Part shown: positions 54,462 through 64,000 of the stretch, one piece after another
Position numbering within the stretch: the stretch's first letter is position 1
How the letters are laid out: each line of letters starts with the position of its first letter
Source of the DNA: Nemertoderma westbladi
Taxonomy: Eukaryota > Xenacoelomorpha > Nemertodermatida > Nemertodermatidae
NCBI GenBank assembly: GCA_032718475.1
Contig: JAUCBJ010008831.1
Coordinates: 1 to 64,000 of the forward strand
Length of the DNA stretch: 64,000 nt
Direction of reading: 5' to 3'
The notes under the pieces: generated by a model
What the model was told of the DNA's origin: nothing
The model's database searches: none
Seen by the model: only the letters and a program-made list of their open reading frames with translations
Position numbers and translations under genes: made by a program

Positions 54462-55025
54462 TCAATTTCTCGCCGAAAGTGAGAACATCCTTGTCGAAAA
54501 GTTTAAAGAAACGAGTCTCCTCTTCCTCGGTCGGAGTCGACGAGTTCCAGATGAGAAGAAGAATCGAGTTTGTGATACTATGAAAATCGAATAAGCGATC
54601 ATCGGAGAAGAAGGAGGTTACGAGAGTGGTTAAACCCAGTAAACGATTTGCCCCATCTTGGTTGATGTTTTCTCGAATAAAATCGACTATGCTAGTTGGA
54701 ATCGTAAACGTCTCGGGCGAAGTAGTTAGATTGAACGTTATTTTGTGTCCCTTTTTAAAAGTTTGAAACCGTGGTTGGAGGAATGAAGTTTATTATCGTC
54801 GAGGGTTTGATATTGTCCATCGTGAAGTTCGTAGCAGGCACGGAAAATAAAGTGCACGTAGTTTGCTGGAATCGGGATGGGTTGGTTTAAGGTTGTATTT
54901 ATCGTTAACGGGAAAAGTTTGTTCGCCGAATCGAAATATAGACCAAACGAGTTGTCTTGTAGCATAAACTGATTTTCGTTGCAAACCAGATCGTTGCTTG
55001 AATAGCTGATTTCTGAATGTGCCAT
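54370..55025 (-). pseudogene. Unknown Polinton protein X (one frameshift)
   Basis: ATG at 55023-55025 (MAHSEISYSSNDLVC) opens a frame to 54738; after a one-base shift near 54785 a second frame continues (KITFNLTTSPETFTIP, RLLGLTTLVTSFFSDDRLFD, TEEEETRFFKLFDKDV) to a stop near 54370. Together about 215 codons. The first part, with LYFDSANKLFPLTINTTLNQ and PANYVHFIF, looks beta-rich. It reads inward from the right TIR and overlaps the start of protein Y. The family is not recognised. Confidence 0.4.
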
Positions 55026-55171
55026 CGTGATTGTATACCGGTAACTCGTTTAGGAAATAAAATTAAATAAATACTTTTACGAAAATAATTAAAACTTTTC
55101 AGGAAAACAAAGAGACAATGATTGGGAATGTGGTGAATGGGGGCTATTATAGAGGGGGCTAGAATGGGTTA

Positions 55172-55221
55172 GCCAATCAGGGAACAGGAGGGAGAAAAGA
55201 CTGTATAATTAAACCAATCAG
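55172..55221 (-). promoter_or_regulatory. Candidate promoter for proteins X/Y
   Basis: On the minus strand CTGATTGGT (55213-55221) is followed by TAATTATA (55204-55211), and a second inverted CCAAT box lies at 55172-55180, about 150-190 bp upstream of the ATG at 55025. It is symmetrical to the CCAAT pair at 43487-43531 at the other end of the Polinton. Confidence 0.4.
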
Positions 55222-55371
55222 AGAGCAGCTTTGATGACGTCACATCAGGCGAGATAATGATTGCCCAATGTTATTCAATGGTAGCCAGAGTGGCGCCATT
55301 GAATAACGAAGACAAAGGGGCCGCGAGAGGAAAGATTATAAAGTTAACGATAAGGGATCTATAAACCATAG

Positions 55372-55914
55372 AGCTAAATATAGACATTATGTCATAATTA
55401 CATCATTGGTAATATAAAAACTAATTAATCTAAAAATAGAAATCAATGTATAAAGTAAAGTTAATACAATTAATTAATTTAAAATAAAGTACAAATGAAT
55501 AAATAAAGTAAAATAAAATGCAAATAATTAATTAAAATTAAATATAAATAAATAAGTATTAATGAATAAAAGAGCTGCGGTGTCACTTATGACACCCTCT
55601 TGCGCCGGCTCTGTGACACTTGGACAACACTGATGACCCATTGTGTGTCAGGGCGCTAATCAGTCTGATTAATTAGGATAATCAATTAAACCCTAATTAG
55701 GAGTCATATGACACCTGTTAGGGTTTAATTGTACTAATTAATTGATGAAACCTTTCAATTAGGGTCTAATTAGCCTAATTGGGAGGTGTCACCCAGACAG
55801 TCTGGTGCCAATGACACCCAATGACACCCATAGGGTGATAATTAGGTGTCATATGACACCCAATGGGTGTCAGTTGGGTCCAAGTGTCACAGAGCCGGCC
55901 AAGACCCTACTTCT
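55372..55914 (-). repeat. Polinton right terminal inverted repeat
   Basis: It is the partner of the left TIR with only scattered differences, and contains the same subterminal inverted pair. The outer end reads AAGACCCTACTTCT before GGCGTT. Confidence 0.9.
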
Positions 55915-55957
55915 GGCGTTCTTTCCCCCTCTGAGTGTCGGGGTGTTCTGTGTCGAC

Positions 55958-56445
55958 TGTGACGGGATCGTAGATCACGACCGGGTTAGATTTAGTACAC
56001 GTCGCCTGACTGCTGGTCTGCTGGGCTAGTGTCCTTTTGGCTGAAAGCCATTGGGGAAAATAACAGAGTTTGCGTTCCTCAATGTTAATGTTCCAAATGA
56101 TAATAGCACAGAATTAGTAATGTGATTGATATCGCAATACAGAATGACAGCAGTAAATCAGTAATAGATATTGGTTGGCGACGGTCGAAAACTATGACCG
56201 GTCTTCAACTCTGTGATTAATGAACTGACCGGTAAATCAGTAATACAGAATAATTATATGATTGATACACACAGATATTGGTTTCACCTCTTACTCTACT
56301 TGGCCTTCTGTACCCAGTGGATGCTTTCCTATCTCTGCTCACGTGCCCCCCTGCCTGCTATTGGCTTATATACTAATTGTCACTTTGGCACTCCCTATGA
56401 GTGTTCCCCCCCACCGCTAGCCTTTACTAGCTGTGTTCTCCAACA
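55958..56445. repeat. LTR-like dispersed repeat, copy B
   Basis: It runs from TGTGACGGGATCGTAG to TTCTCCAACA and is a diverged relative of 25699-26230. If read on the minus strand it would be the 5' LTR of the retroelement whose gag-like frame continues at 30415 across the Polinton insertion. Its right edge abuts a truncated LINE at 56446. Confidence 0.5.
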
Positions 56446-57145
56446 TTTTGACAGTTAACTTTGAAAGTCCTCAAGCAAGTCTCTGATCGGATGAGCATAA
56501 GCTCAAAGGATGGTATGCTTGAGCATGTGGACGACTTCTGTTACCTGGGATCATGGATCCGGAAGTCAGGTGAGGACCTTCGAATACATAAGGGAAAGGC
56601 ATGGGCAGCCTTGATTGAATAGGCTTTCCAGGATTTGGAAGTCACCGAGAATTAATCGGAAACTTAAGGTCCGATTATTTAGAGCAGCAGTAGTTCCAGT
56701 ACTCCTCTATGGGAGTCCATGCTGGGCTCTAACTGCTGAGGACACCAAATTTCTGGATGGCTCATTCACAAGAATGCTACGCCGGGTTCATTGTGTCAAG
56801 TACAATGCACACATCTCCAACCAGACACTATATAACATTGGAGGTGTCTCATTGGTTCCCCCAAGCTTGACACTACAACAAAATCGCCTCCGCTTTGCAG
56901 GACATTGCTTTCGCTGTGAGGACCAGCCAGTGCATAATCTTGTACTTTGGCAGCCTCATGGAGTGAATAAGCATGGTGGACAGCCCATGACTTTCTTGAG
57001 ACGCATCTTAAAGGACACTGGCCTTGAAGATGCGGATGATCTAGCAACTGTCATGGGTGATAGGGAGTTGTGGCGGTACAATTTTGTCAACAAGCCGGCA
57101 CAGCATTCTTAAAAATGCAGCTGCAATGCAGCATGCCGATCCTAG
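56446..57145 (+). mobile_element. 5'-truncated, frameshifted copy of the 7198-10951 LINE
   Basis: It begins at GACAGTTAACTTTGAAAGTC and runs to GCCGATCCTAGTAGTAGTAG, matching the last ~270 codons and 3' end of the LINE. The frame from 56615 (MNRLSRIWKSPRINRKL) to 57112 is open and close to the full-length copy. Upstream, an extra base near 56475 and a 4-bp insertion near 56615 break it. The tail is (TAG)n. Its left edge sits directly on the LTR-like repeat B. Confidence 0.9.
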
Positions 57146-57802
57146 TAGTAGTAGAAATTATTAGAAACAAAGAACAGCCACCAGGCATATCAGGTGCAAA
57201 TGACATAAATAGAAAATAGTAGCCAAACTTCTCACTGGCAGCCATATTGGCAAATTATCGTAATACCCATCACCATGGAAACGGGATTGAAAAAAAAATT
57301 TAATGTAAAATATTCTGGTAGACTTTTATTCCCTATACTCACCTATTATAGCTCAAAAACAGAATCCCCCGTCGTCTTGTATTACAGGCACGCAAAGTTT
57401 AAACTTTTCACCCGGTTACCTTAGTAACTACAAGATAAAAATTCCAGAAAGACTTTTTATAACAATTATATGAACCCTAGTATCATATCCACCTAACAAA
57501 AGTAGCATTAAAGAAGTTTTTAATGAAATATTATGAAAATAGTGCCATAAATAGGGAAAAGATCAGCCGACGCTAATTTCATCAATCCGCTCGATGCAGG
57601 ACCTGTTATTTAGTACACCTTGATAATAAAGCAGCACACATTAACATAAATAAAAATAATACATTCTGGAATACGGTAATTGAAGTTGTTTCCATGTCAT
57701 TGATTACTTTGCCTGATTTTTCGATGTTGCTAATTTTGCGTATTAAAATCACTATAACTCAGCCAGTATTATTTGTTTTGATGTAAAATTACTCAATAGT
57801 CT
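57146..57802. other. AT-rich stretch without recognised features
   Basis: No coding frame, repeat or RNA gene was recognised. Confidence 0.5.
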
Positions 57803-58275
57803 TTTTTCACATTTTCTTTCACATGAAACCAACGAAAAAACGAAAACCATTTCCGAGTAGCAAACACCATTAGGAAGTTAGTGTCTTTCTGTCGTTCTGT
57901 CTGTAGGTCTGTCTATTGGTCCTGTCTATCGGTCTCTCTGTCTGTCTCTTTGAATGACTGTTTGTTTGTTTGTCTCTCTATCTGTCTGTATGTCTGTCTG
58001 CTTGTCTAACTATTTATTTGTCTATCTATCCGTTTGTCTGTCTGTTTGTTTATATAAATATACAATAAAGCACACCATATAGCTAAAATTTTATGTTTAG
58101 TGATATTCTTGGTTGTTGATTTCCGATTTCAGTAAGGGATTACAATATTTTGTAACATTTTCTTATTGCTTCGCATCTAGAAGATTAACAGGTTATTTTG
58201 TATTTTTAGTATTTAATTCATTGTATATAAATATTTTAATGTTTTGAGTTAATTTATATTGGTTATATTCATATG
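57803..58275. repeat. ~470-bp direct repeat, left copy, with GTCT-rich microsatellite
   Basis: It shares, in order, CTTTCACATGAAAC, a (TCTG/TGTT)n microsatellite, AGCACACCATATAGCTAAAA, GGGATTACAATATTTTGTAA and GCTTCGC[A/T]TCTAGAAGATTAA with 62341-62780. The microsatellite here (57890-58050) is longer than in the right copy. Confidence 0.9.
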
Positions 58276-58439
58276 GCATATTGTACTCGAATTTCTCCAT
58301 TTACATACGTTCAACTTGTGCTATTACTTACTACTGTAATTTGTAATATTTGTTTTAATGTACAACCCGAATTAAATAATAAATCAATAAAATAAGTATT
58401 ATGTATTAATACATATTTCCATTCACAGATATCTATGCA

Positions 58440-59495
58440 TCATACTACATACATTTGGAAATGGGTCAGACAGATTTCAAAGTTCTCCGCGTCTGTTTCA
58501 TTCCTGAAGTGGAAGATAAATCGAAAATACACAGGATGTGAAACTGTTTCCGGTTCAGTTAATATGACAATTTTATGTTCTCTGGTTATCTTCGCTTCTT
58601 TACTAAGTTTAGTTATTTTACCTTTGTCACTCTGATGTGGTTGCTTCACTATAACTACTTTCAATTCTCTTTTTATCGTTACATCAATAGGACCGTAAAC
58701 AGAATTAAAAACTGATGGAATAACATTATTAAATTCTACTTTTTTAGGTTGGTGTGTGATTTGAGAAGAAGTTGTCGTTGGTGTCACCTTTTGAAGAAGG
58801 TATCCTGTACCGGTTTCGCGTACTGGCGTCCCTTTAAATTGTACACTAATTGCTTCACGATGAAAATCAATGGCTTCCGTTCTACTGCGGAAGTGAAAAA
58901 TACATTTAAATCCCATCCCACGTAATGTAACTAACCTTCCACCTCCTCCATCATTTGTGAGAACTTTAATATTTGAACCACGAAGTGGAAATGCCATACT
59001 GTATGGTTTCTTATATTGGATATTTTTTGTCTTAAGGTTCAACAATATAGAAATTGCTCGATTAACTTTTACATCATGAATTTCAACAATTGGTTCCAAC
59101 TGATTAAAATTTTCGCTTTTATCTCTATAATATGTTCCACGTTCAATTTTTATCGCATTATCAATAAGGCATGCTAACCCAATGGTCCTTCTTGATTTGC
59201 CAGATGTTATTTTTGGCAATATGCGATCTAATTTACTCTTCCTGGATTTACTTTGACAGGCAGGTTGATGATCCACACAGGATGCAATACGTCGTCGATC
59301 TAATATACAATTTGAATGGCTATTTATATTTGGTAACTTTTCAAGATGCAAATGTTGTGATGATACAGGAAAACACTCTATTGAATTATTTGATGTTGCA
59401 TTGGGGGAAGAAACACATTCTTCTTCTGTGACATTAATGTCTTTGTCTCCGAATTCTTCATCTATCACAAGCGGAGGTCCTAAGTAATGGTCCAT
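58440..59495 (-). CDS. Unrecognised 351-aa protein with a repeated FHFR...F segment
   Basis: ATG at 59493-59495 (MDHYLGPPLVIDEEFG) opens 351 codons without interruption to 58440. The first ~75 residues are acidic/Ser-Asn-rich, ~80-110 basic (KSRKSKLDRILPKITSGKSR), then a folded-looking part. Two segments resemble each other: GFKCIFHFRSRTEAIDFHRE (~residue 200) and YFRFIFHFRNETDAENFEIC near the C-terminus, suggesting two copies of a small beta-alpha domain. No signal peptide or membrane segment. No homologue recognised, and no transposon motif is seen, so it may be a host gene or an unfamiliar element gene. Introns upstream cannot be excluded. Confidence 0.55.
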   Translation of the reverse strand: MDHYLGPPLVIDEEFGDKDINVTEEECVSSPNATSNNSIECFPVSSQHLHLEKLPNINSHSNCILDRRRIASCVDHQPACQSKSRKSKLDRILPKITSGKSRRTIGLACLIDNAIKIERGTYYRDKSENFNQLEPIVEIHDVKVNRAISILLNLKTKNIQYKKPYSMAFPLRGSNIKVLTNDGGGGRLVTLRGMGFKCIFHFRSRTEAIDFHREAISVQFKGTPVRETGTGYLLQKVTPTTTSSQITHQPKKVEFNNVIPSVFNSVYGPIDVTIKRELKVVIVKQPHQSDKGKITKLSKEAKITREHKIVILTEPETVSHPVYFRFIFHFRNETDAENFEICLTHFQMYVV

Positions 59496-59498
59496 CAC

Positions 59499-60590
59499 AA
59501 TAAGTATCTATATGGAGAGATCGGTGTTAAATCTTTTATTACAAATGACTAACTAGTAATTATTAATATTCGATTGGAGTTCAGCCATTATCTGTTGTTT
59601 ATCTCATATTTTTCATATTTTTAATATCCTTATTTCGATATTCGCTTCAAGCCGCAAGGTGGTGTACGCGAATGGCTGTTGAAGTCATTCATAAACCAGA
59701 GTTTCAGCCTTTTAACGACATTCACGCCAACCCACATGTGGAATCACTAGAGCAGCGCCGGTTGCGTTAACTGTTATCGGTGAGTCGTGATATTACACCG
59801 ATGGCATCGGTGGGTCATACATATTATTTATTACCAATAATTGTTAATTTGTTTATTGTTTAATTTGCTTGGATTTTATTAATACCAAAGAAACCTGACG
59901 GATCTCATTCTTCTCCGGTGTTGAGTTGTAATTTTAATATTGCAGTTACAAAATTTGATTTTGTATATCAAATTTGTGTTACTTGTATTATTCGTGCGAC
60001 ATATGAAAAAATGCCGTTATCAATAATAAGTTACTATACATTTCAGTGATCGTGTTCAGTTCGTGATCTGCATCCAGAAAACCCATAAGGTAATAAAATT
60101 AGGTTGATTTTGATTTGGCTTTGATAGTTCATTAATATATTTCCAGTCACATTTCACATTAGCAGAAACTTTCTCCAATGTTTTTTATTTGAGTTACATA
60201 ATCGCGACCAGTATCCAAAAAACCGCTATATACCGCAATTATTGACCCACCTCTCTAAAATCTACAAATTTTAACGAAAACGTCGCATTTTTTGTTTGTA
60301 CTTAAATTTCTCTAGTGGGAATTAAAAAATTAAAAAAAATTACTTGGTTGCTTATTTCGCCTGCACCAAAGAAAGATACAATTTTCGGCTAACCTTTTTT
60401 CTATACAGGTTTTCTGGGCGCTGAATCCATTGAAAAATATTTAGAAATGATCTGATTACTATAAATGGCTGTCCATATACAGTATATATGTATAATAAAA
60501 AAAATGAAAAAAAACAAGTGACCTGCAATTTTCAGTTTAGACACAAACATTTTAATTCACTTATATGATGCTATTATTTCACATTTTCAA
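59499..60590. other. AT-rich intergenic stretch
   Basis: No gene or clear repeat was recognised. Confidence 0.5.
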
Positions 60591-60659
60591 GTTTTCTGGG
60601 GCGCTGATTCTAATGGAATACATTTCCAATTATCCAGATCATTGCTACTCGTATTTTTC

Positions 60660-61325
60660 GGCGTAATATGGCAAATTTTAGTGTTAGCACCAAATTTCAT
60701 ACCCATCTTCAAAAAGTACAAGTATGAGATGTCAAGTGCTGTTTTTGTAGATTCCATCGGATTCAGGACCCTCATAAACCAGTATAACGCAAGAAACAAG
60801 AGAGAACTCTTATGCAATTTAATATAAGTTTGCAATTAATGCAATAAAGTTTGAGAACTCTTATGCAATTTTTACTTATTCCATTGAATTTAGAACCCTC
60901 ACAGACACGTATAACGCAAAAAATAAGGTGATACAATCAATTGATATATTTGATGGGTTTCAAAAGTTGGTGTTAGCACAAGATGTTGCACCCATTTCCG
61001 AAAAATACAATTTTGAGATGTATAGTTAGATAATTACTTATTCAATTGAATTCAGAACCATAAACCTCTACAATGCGAGAAATAAGTTGTCACATTCAAT
61101 TGGACTATTGAATGGATTTTCAAAATTTCGTGCTGGCACCAAATTTTTCACCCAACACTGAAACATACAAGTTTGATATGCATGGTGCAACTCGTATTCC
61201 ATCGAAACCATACCCCAAAAAATCCCTATTGCGCAAAAAACAGGTTCAAACTATGAATTTACAAAAATGACATATTTCACAATTTGGATCTGGCACCAAA
61301 ATCAGGCACCCGCCGAAATGTTATA
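60660..61325. repeat. Four degenerate tandem copies of a ~155-bp unit
   Basis: Copies at about 60669-60800, 60869-61026, 61033-61183 and 61193-61320 each carry TTCCAT[C/T]GAATTCAGAACC-like, a run like ATAACGCAAGAAA[C/T]AAG, GTGTTAGCACCAAATTT-like and ACCCAT..CGAAAAATACAA-like segments in that order. Divergence is high, indicating an old array. Confidence 0.7.
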
Positions 61326-61849
61326 GTTTATTTTATATGAATTCCATCTAATCTAACAAAACCGGTGTAAATAAAAAATACTATAGATTTATAGGAAAAG
61401 TCATGAAAATTTAGATTCCCAACTGCGTTTGTTTCAGAGTTATAACAAAAATACCTCAGTTGATTATATTGTCCCCCCCCCCCGGGTTTAATAAGGTTAA
61501 TAAAACACCCACCCATAAGCTACTAGATTTCTGCCATCTCTGGCAAGTTTAGCTACAAAATATTTGTTCTTTTTATATCTAACAACCAAGGCGTTCTAGA
61601 ACTACAAGGACATGCAGCCGTGCGGGACTGGAGGCAAACTATTTTTAGTTCAATTTCACAATTTATGTGAAGTTGTCACTCATTTTACGAATAATATAAC
61701 AAATTTTAGAAAATTATATTCTGTAAATATAATTATTATAAATTCATTATTGCGTTGTATTTGTTTTCGATGAGGCGTTCAAAACAAACTGTAGATCATG
61801 ATGACGGAGTTTGCTTTTTTTGCTTAAAGCACCATTTTCGTTAGGAAAA
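61326..61849. other. AT-rich stretch with an 11-nt C run
   Basis: C run at 61473-61483; no supported gene. Confidence 0.5.
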
Positions 61850-61985
61850 GTTGCATAAAAATTCCAAAAAGTTATATATAAAATTTCCAAAAGTTGTATT
61901 AAAAGTTATATAAAAATTCCTAAAAGTTATATAAAAATTCATAAAAGTTATATAAAAATTCATAAAAGTTATATAGAATGTCAAA
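61850..61985. repeat. ~22-bp AT-rich tandem repeat
   Basis: About six imperfect copies of TAAAAGTTATATAAAAATTC. Confidence 0.85.
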
Positions 61986-62340
61986 AAATACAATTATGGA
62001 CATGTAGAGTACAGTAGTTTCATTAAAGCGAAGTGTATTCTAGAATAGTGCATAAGATTGAATTTAAAAAGTAGCTAAATATTATTGTATTGTAATAAGC
62101 TTATAGAATATACTGTACTGTAATATAGTGTACATAATCTGTACAATTCTTGCTTTCTGTATTGCTTTACCACAGACTGGGGCAAATCTGTATTGTGAGA
62201 ATAAATTATAATAGAATACAGAATAGAGTAGAGATAATAGATAATAAATATTGTGAGAATACGTGTGTATATCCATCATAAATATACAATGGTCTTTAAC
62301 GCTGAAAAGTGACCTTTGCATGTAAAGTTGCTCTCTAGGT
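61986..62340. other. AT-rich stretch without recognised features
   Basis: No gene or repeat was recognised; many TA-rich runs. Confidence 0.5.
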
Positions 62341-62780
62341 TGTTTTCACATGCTCTTTCACATGAAACAAATGAAAAAAACGCAAAAATTCTCTGTGTCG
62401 CAAGTCCCATTAGGAATTTAGTGTCTTTCTGTCGGTCTGTCTCTTTGAATGACTGTTTGTTTGTTTGTCTCTCTATCTGTCTGTATGTCTGTCTGCTTGT
62501 CTGACTATTTATTTGTGTATCGATTTGATTGTCCGTCTGTTTGTTTACAGCAGGAAGCACACCATATAGCTAAAACTTTATGTTTAATGATTTACTTGGT
62601 TGTTGATTTCCGTTGTCTATCAGTAAGAAGGGATTACAATATTTTGTAACATTTTCTTATTGCTTCGCTTCTAGAAGATTAATAGGTTATTTTTTGTATT
62701 TTTAGTATTTAATTTATTGTATACTAAATATTTTAATATTTTGAGTTAATATATATTTGTTATATATTCATTCATAGTAT
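62341..62780. repeat. ~440-bp direct repeat, right copy
   Basis: It is the partner of 57803-58275 in the same orientation, about 4.5 kb away. The pair brackets the ORF at 58440-59495 and the degenerate tandem repeats. No target duplication was detected. Confidence 0.9.
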
Positions 62781-64000
62781 ATTTCTGTAAAGGATTTCTC
62801 GTGCCTTCAGCACGATGAGCTCCTAAACGGCTTTTTTGTATCTCAAAAATAATTCCTCGTGTTAATACACTTGTTTGTTGTTTTGGTTTCTTGGTTACAA
62901 GATTGACTTGATATTAGCTCGCATAGTACACGGTCCTTCAATGATTTGTTATTTACGGATTTCTTAAAAAACGTTAAAAAACGCCTTTTTAGCAATATTT
63001 ATCCACCTTAGTCAGCTTTGTTTTTCGTCTTTGAATTGTAATCTAGATATCAAGAGAACCGCCTTTATCTGCAGTTTCCGAATCTGAAAAGCTGTTTCTG
63101 ACAATCTGATAAATTTCACCAAAATTGCCAGAGATATTATCAAAATACTAAGTTGAAAATAAATATTGAGACGTGAATCGCTCTAATTCTAATGTTTTTT
63201 ACCCTCATTCTAGAATTTTAATTATTATTTAGTTGAGCTTCTAAAACTCCCATCTTCTTGATTCTTCATTTACGTCTCAAAATTTTCACCTTAGTATTTT
63301 GATAACATCTCTGTAATTTTCTGTAATATCCGTTGTATTGAAATAGCTCAGAAATTTAAAAATCCGGCTCTGCTCTGCAAGGAGTAAGATAAAGTAAATT
63401 TTCTAAAATACAGGAGCAAAATACTGAGATACACAATGTCCTGGAATATAGTGTCGTTATTCTAGTACATGTTATTCGTTATACATGTTATATTTATCTT
63501 TTATTGGGGAGGGAATCTTTTGGCACTATTTTCAATTTAACCTGGTTGCTATTTTTCGGCCAATAATATCATAATATATAATGTAATAATAAATTCGGCA
63601 AATACAGACTCGCAATTCCGGTGGGGTACGACTTCACCAGCCAGTTTCTATCCGTAGCGAGTGTGACATAACACGTAAATGGGTTAGAGGGATCCGTCTG
63701 AAGTCTGAAATATAAGGCTTAATTAAGACATGATTAAATAGAGTGTATCGTGAGGTTAGCGTTTATCACAGTGCGGTAGGTATGAAACTTCGTTGCTGAT
63801 TTTGGATAGCCGGCCATACGGGATTACACAAGCTTGTCGGCCAATGAAATTAGGTTTTGCATAAGCTAAGCTTAAATAGTAAAAACTGTGTAACAGAGTA
63901 GGTACAGTCAGACAGACTAAGGCAAGTGAATATCCACTATCCAGCTATCAGCATAGGCTTATAGGTATTGAAATTATATTATACCGGTATTTCACTGTAT
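62781..64000. other. Mostly featureless; small fragment of the foldback family
   Basis: AATGTCCTGGAATATAGTGT at 63436-63455 matches the inner arm of the element at 27170-28078. Near 63840-63880, GGCCAATGAAATTAGG followed by CTTAAATAG looks like a CCAAT/TATA-like pair that might begin a gene or LTR beyond the window; this is weak. Confidence 0.35.

Larger units (their letters stand above)
30410..55920. mobile_element. Polinton/Maverick-type transposon containing a nested BEL/Pao element
   Basis: The element proper is 30416-55914 (25.5 kb; about 13.5 kb without the BEL insertion). The 6-bp direct repeat GGCGTT at 30410-30415 and 55915-55920 and ends starting AG are hallmarks of Polintons. The inverted repeats are ~0.55 kb. 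Inside are a broken family-B DNA polymerase gene (45066-47040, plus), a spliced minus gene (50023-50430) and minus-strand frames at 53360-55025. Integrase, packaging ATPase, protease and capsid genes were not recognised. The middle is filled by noncoding repeats, so it looks like an internally rearranged relic. Confidence 0.88.

Noticed and set aside
62276-62560. Gln/Thr-rich ORF on the minus strand
   Set aside because: It is a translation of the GTCT/TGTT microsatellite in the direct repeat; the same sequence at 57890-58050 behaves likewise.
57803-62780. LTR retrotransposon with the ~450-bp repeats as LTRs
   Set aside because: The repeats lack TG...CA ends and a target duplication, and no gag, pol or integrase motif lies between them.

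Overview
The window is animal nuclear DNA. The evidence is AT-rich sequence, exons bounded by GT/AG splice sites (28249-28435, 28552-28831, 43724-43925, 44162-44352), and transposon classes that occur together only in metazoans: BEL/Pao, Polinton/Maverick, Merlin, THAP-type P elements, a Penelope-like element, hAT and FLYWCH/MULE. The dense mix of tRNA-like repeats, inverted repeats and recurring ACCGGTA/TAGGCCTA words looks like a marine invertebrate, but I cannot name the species. Almost the whole window is accessory DNA, and I see no clear conserved host gene. The best candidate for an ordinary single-exon gene is an unrecognised 351-codon ORF at 58440-59495 (minus).

Layout, left to right. 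1-3015: a non-LTR reverse transcriptase remnant and a decayed transposase-like gene, then small tandem repeats. 4054-5575: an array of ~313-bp units, each carrying a tRNA-like sequence, flanked by a 14-bp direct repeat. 5925-11560: a Merlin DNA transposon with 8-bp target duplication and ~150-bp terminal inverted repeats, split inside its transposase gene by a 3.75-kb non-LTR retrotransposon (7198-10951, 12-bp target duplication, intact 1105-aa ORF). 11832-15109: decayed zinc-binding transposase-like gene, LINE remnant and THAP remnant. 15246-17658: a P-like element with 8-bp target duplication and a frameshifted THAP transposase. 17935-21430: a Penelope-like element split by a 2.2-kb insertion carrying four 315-bp tandem repeats. 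22337-22998: a ~19-bp minisatellite. 22996-25020: a decayed C2H2/recombinase-like gene. 26417-27121: a hAT-type non-autonomous element. 27170-28078: a tRNA-like foldback element. 28249-29110: FLYWCH/MULE remnant.

The centre (29654-56445) is a three-level nest. The oldest layer is an LTR retroelement on the minus strand, with a gag-like reading frame at 29654-30415 and an LTR-like block at 55958-56445. A Polinton/Maverick (30416-55914, TSD GGCGTT, ~0.55-kb TIRs) inserted into it. A BEL/Pao-type LTR element (30925-42941, TSD ATTAG, ~99.6% identical LTRs) then inserted into the left Polinton TIR. Without the BEL element the Polinton is about 13.5 kb. It keeps a broken protein-primed-type DNA polymerase B gene, upstream duplicated exons, one TATA-driven spliced gene and two unrecognised minus-strand reading frames. 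I do not see its integrase, ATPase or capsid genes.

The BEL element has lost its reverse transcriptase and integrase but keeps long open frames. Its two main coding regions (34406-38575 and 40201-41649) are each continuous except for a single in-frame TGA; a third such TGA lies in the Polinton polymerase frame at 45333. This pattern, in an element young enough to have near-identical LTRs, is the most notable observation here. 56446-64000 holds a truncated LINE copy, the 351-codon ORF between two ~450-bp direct repeats, and degenerate tandem repeats.
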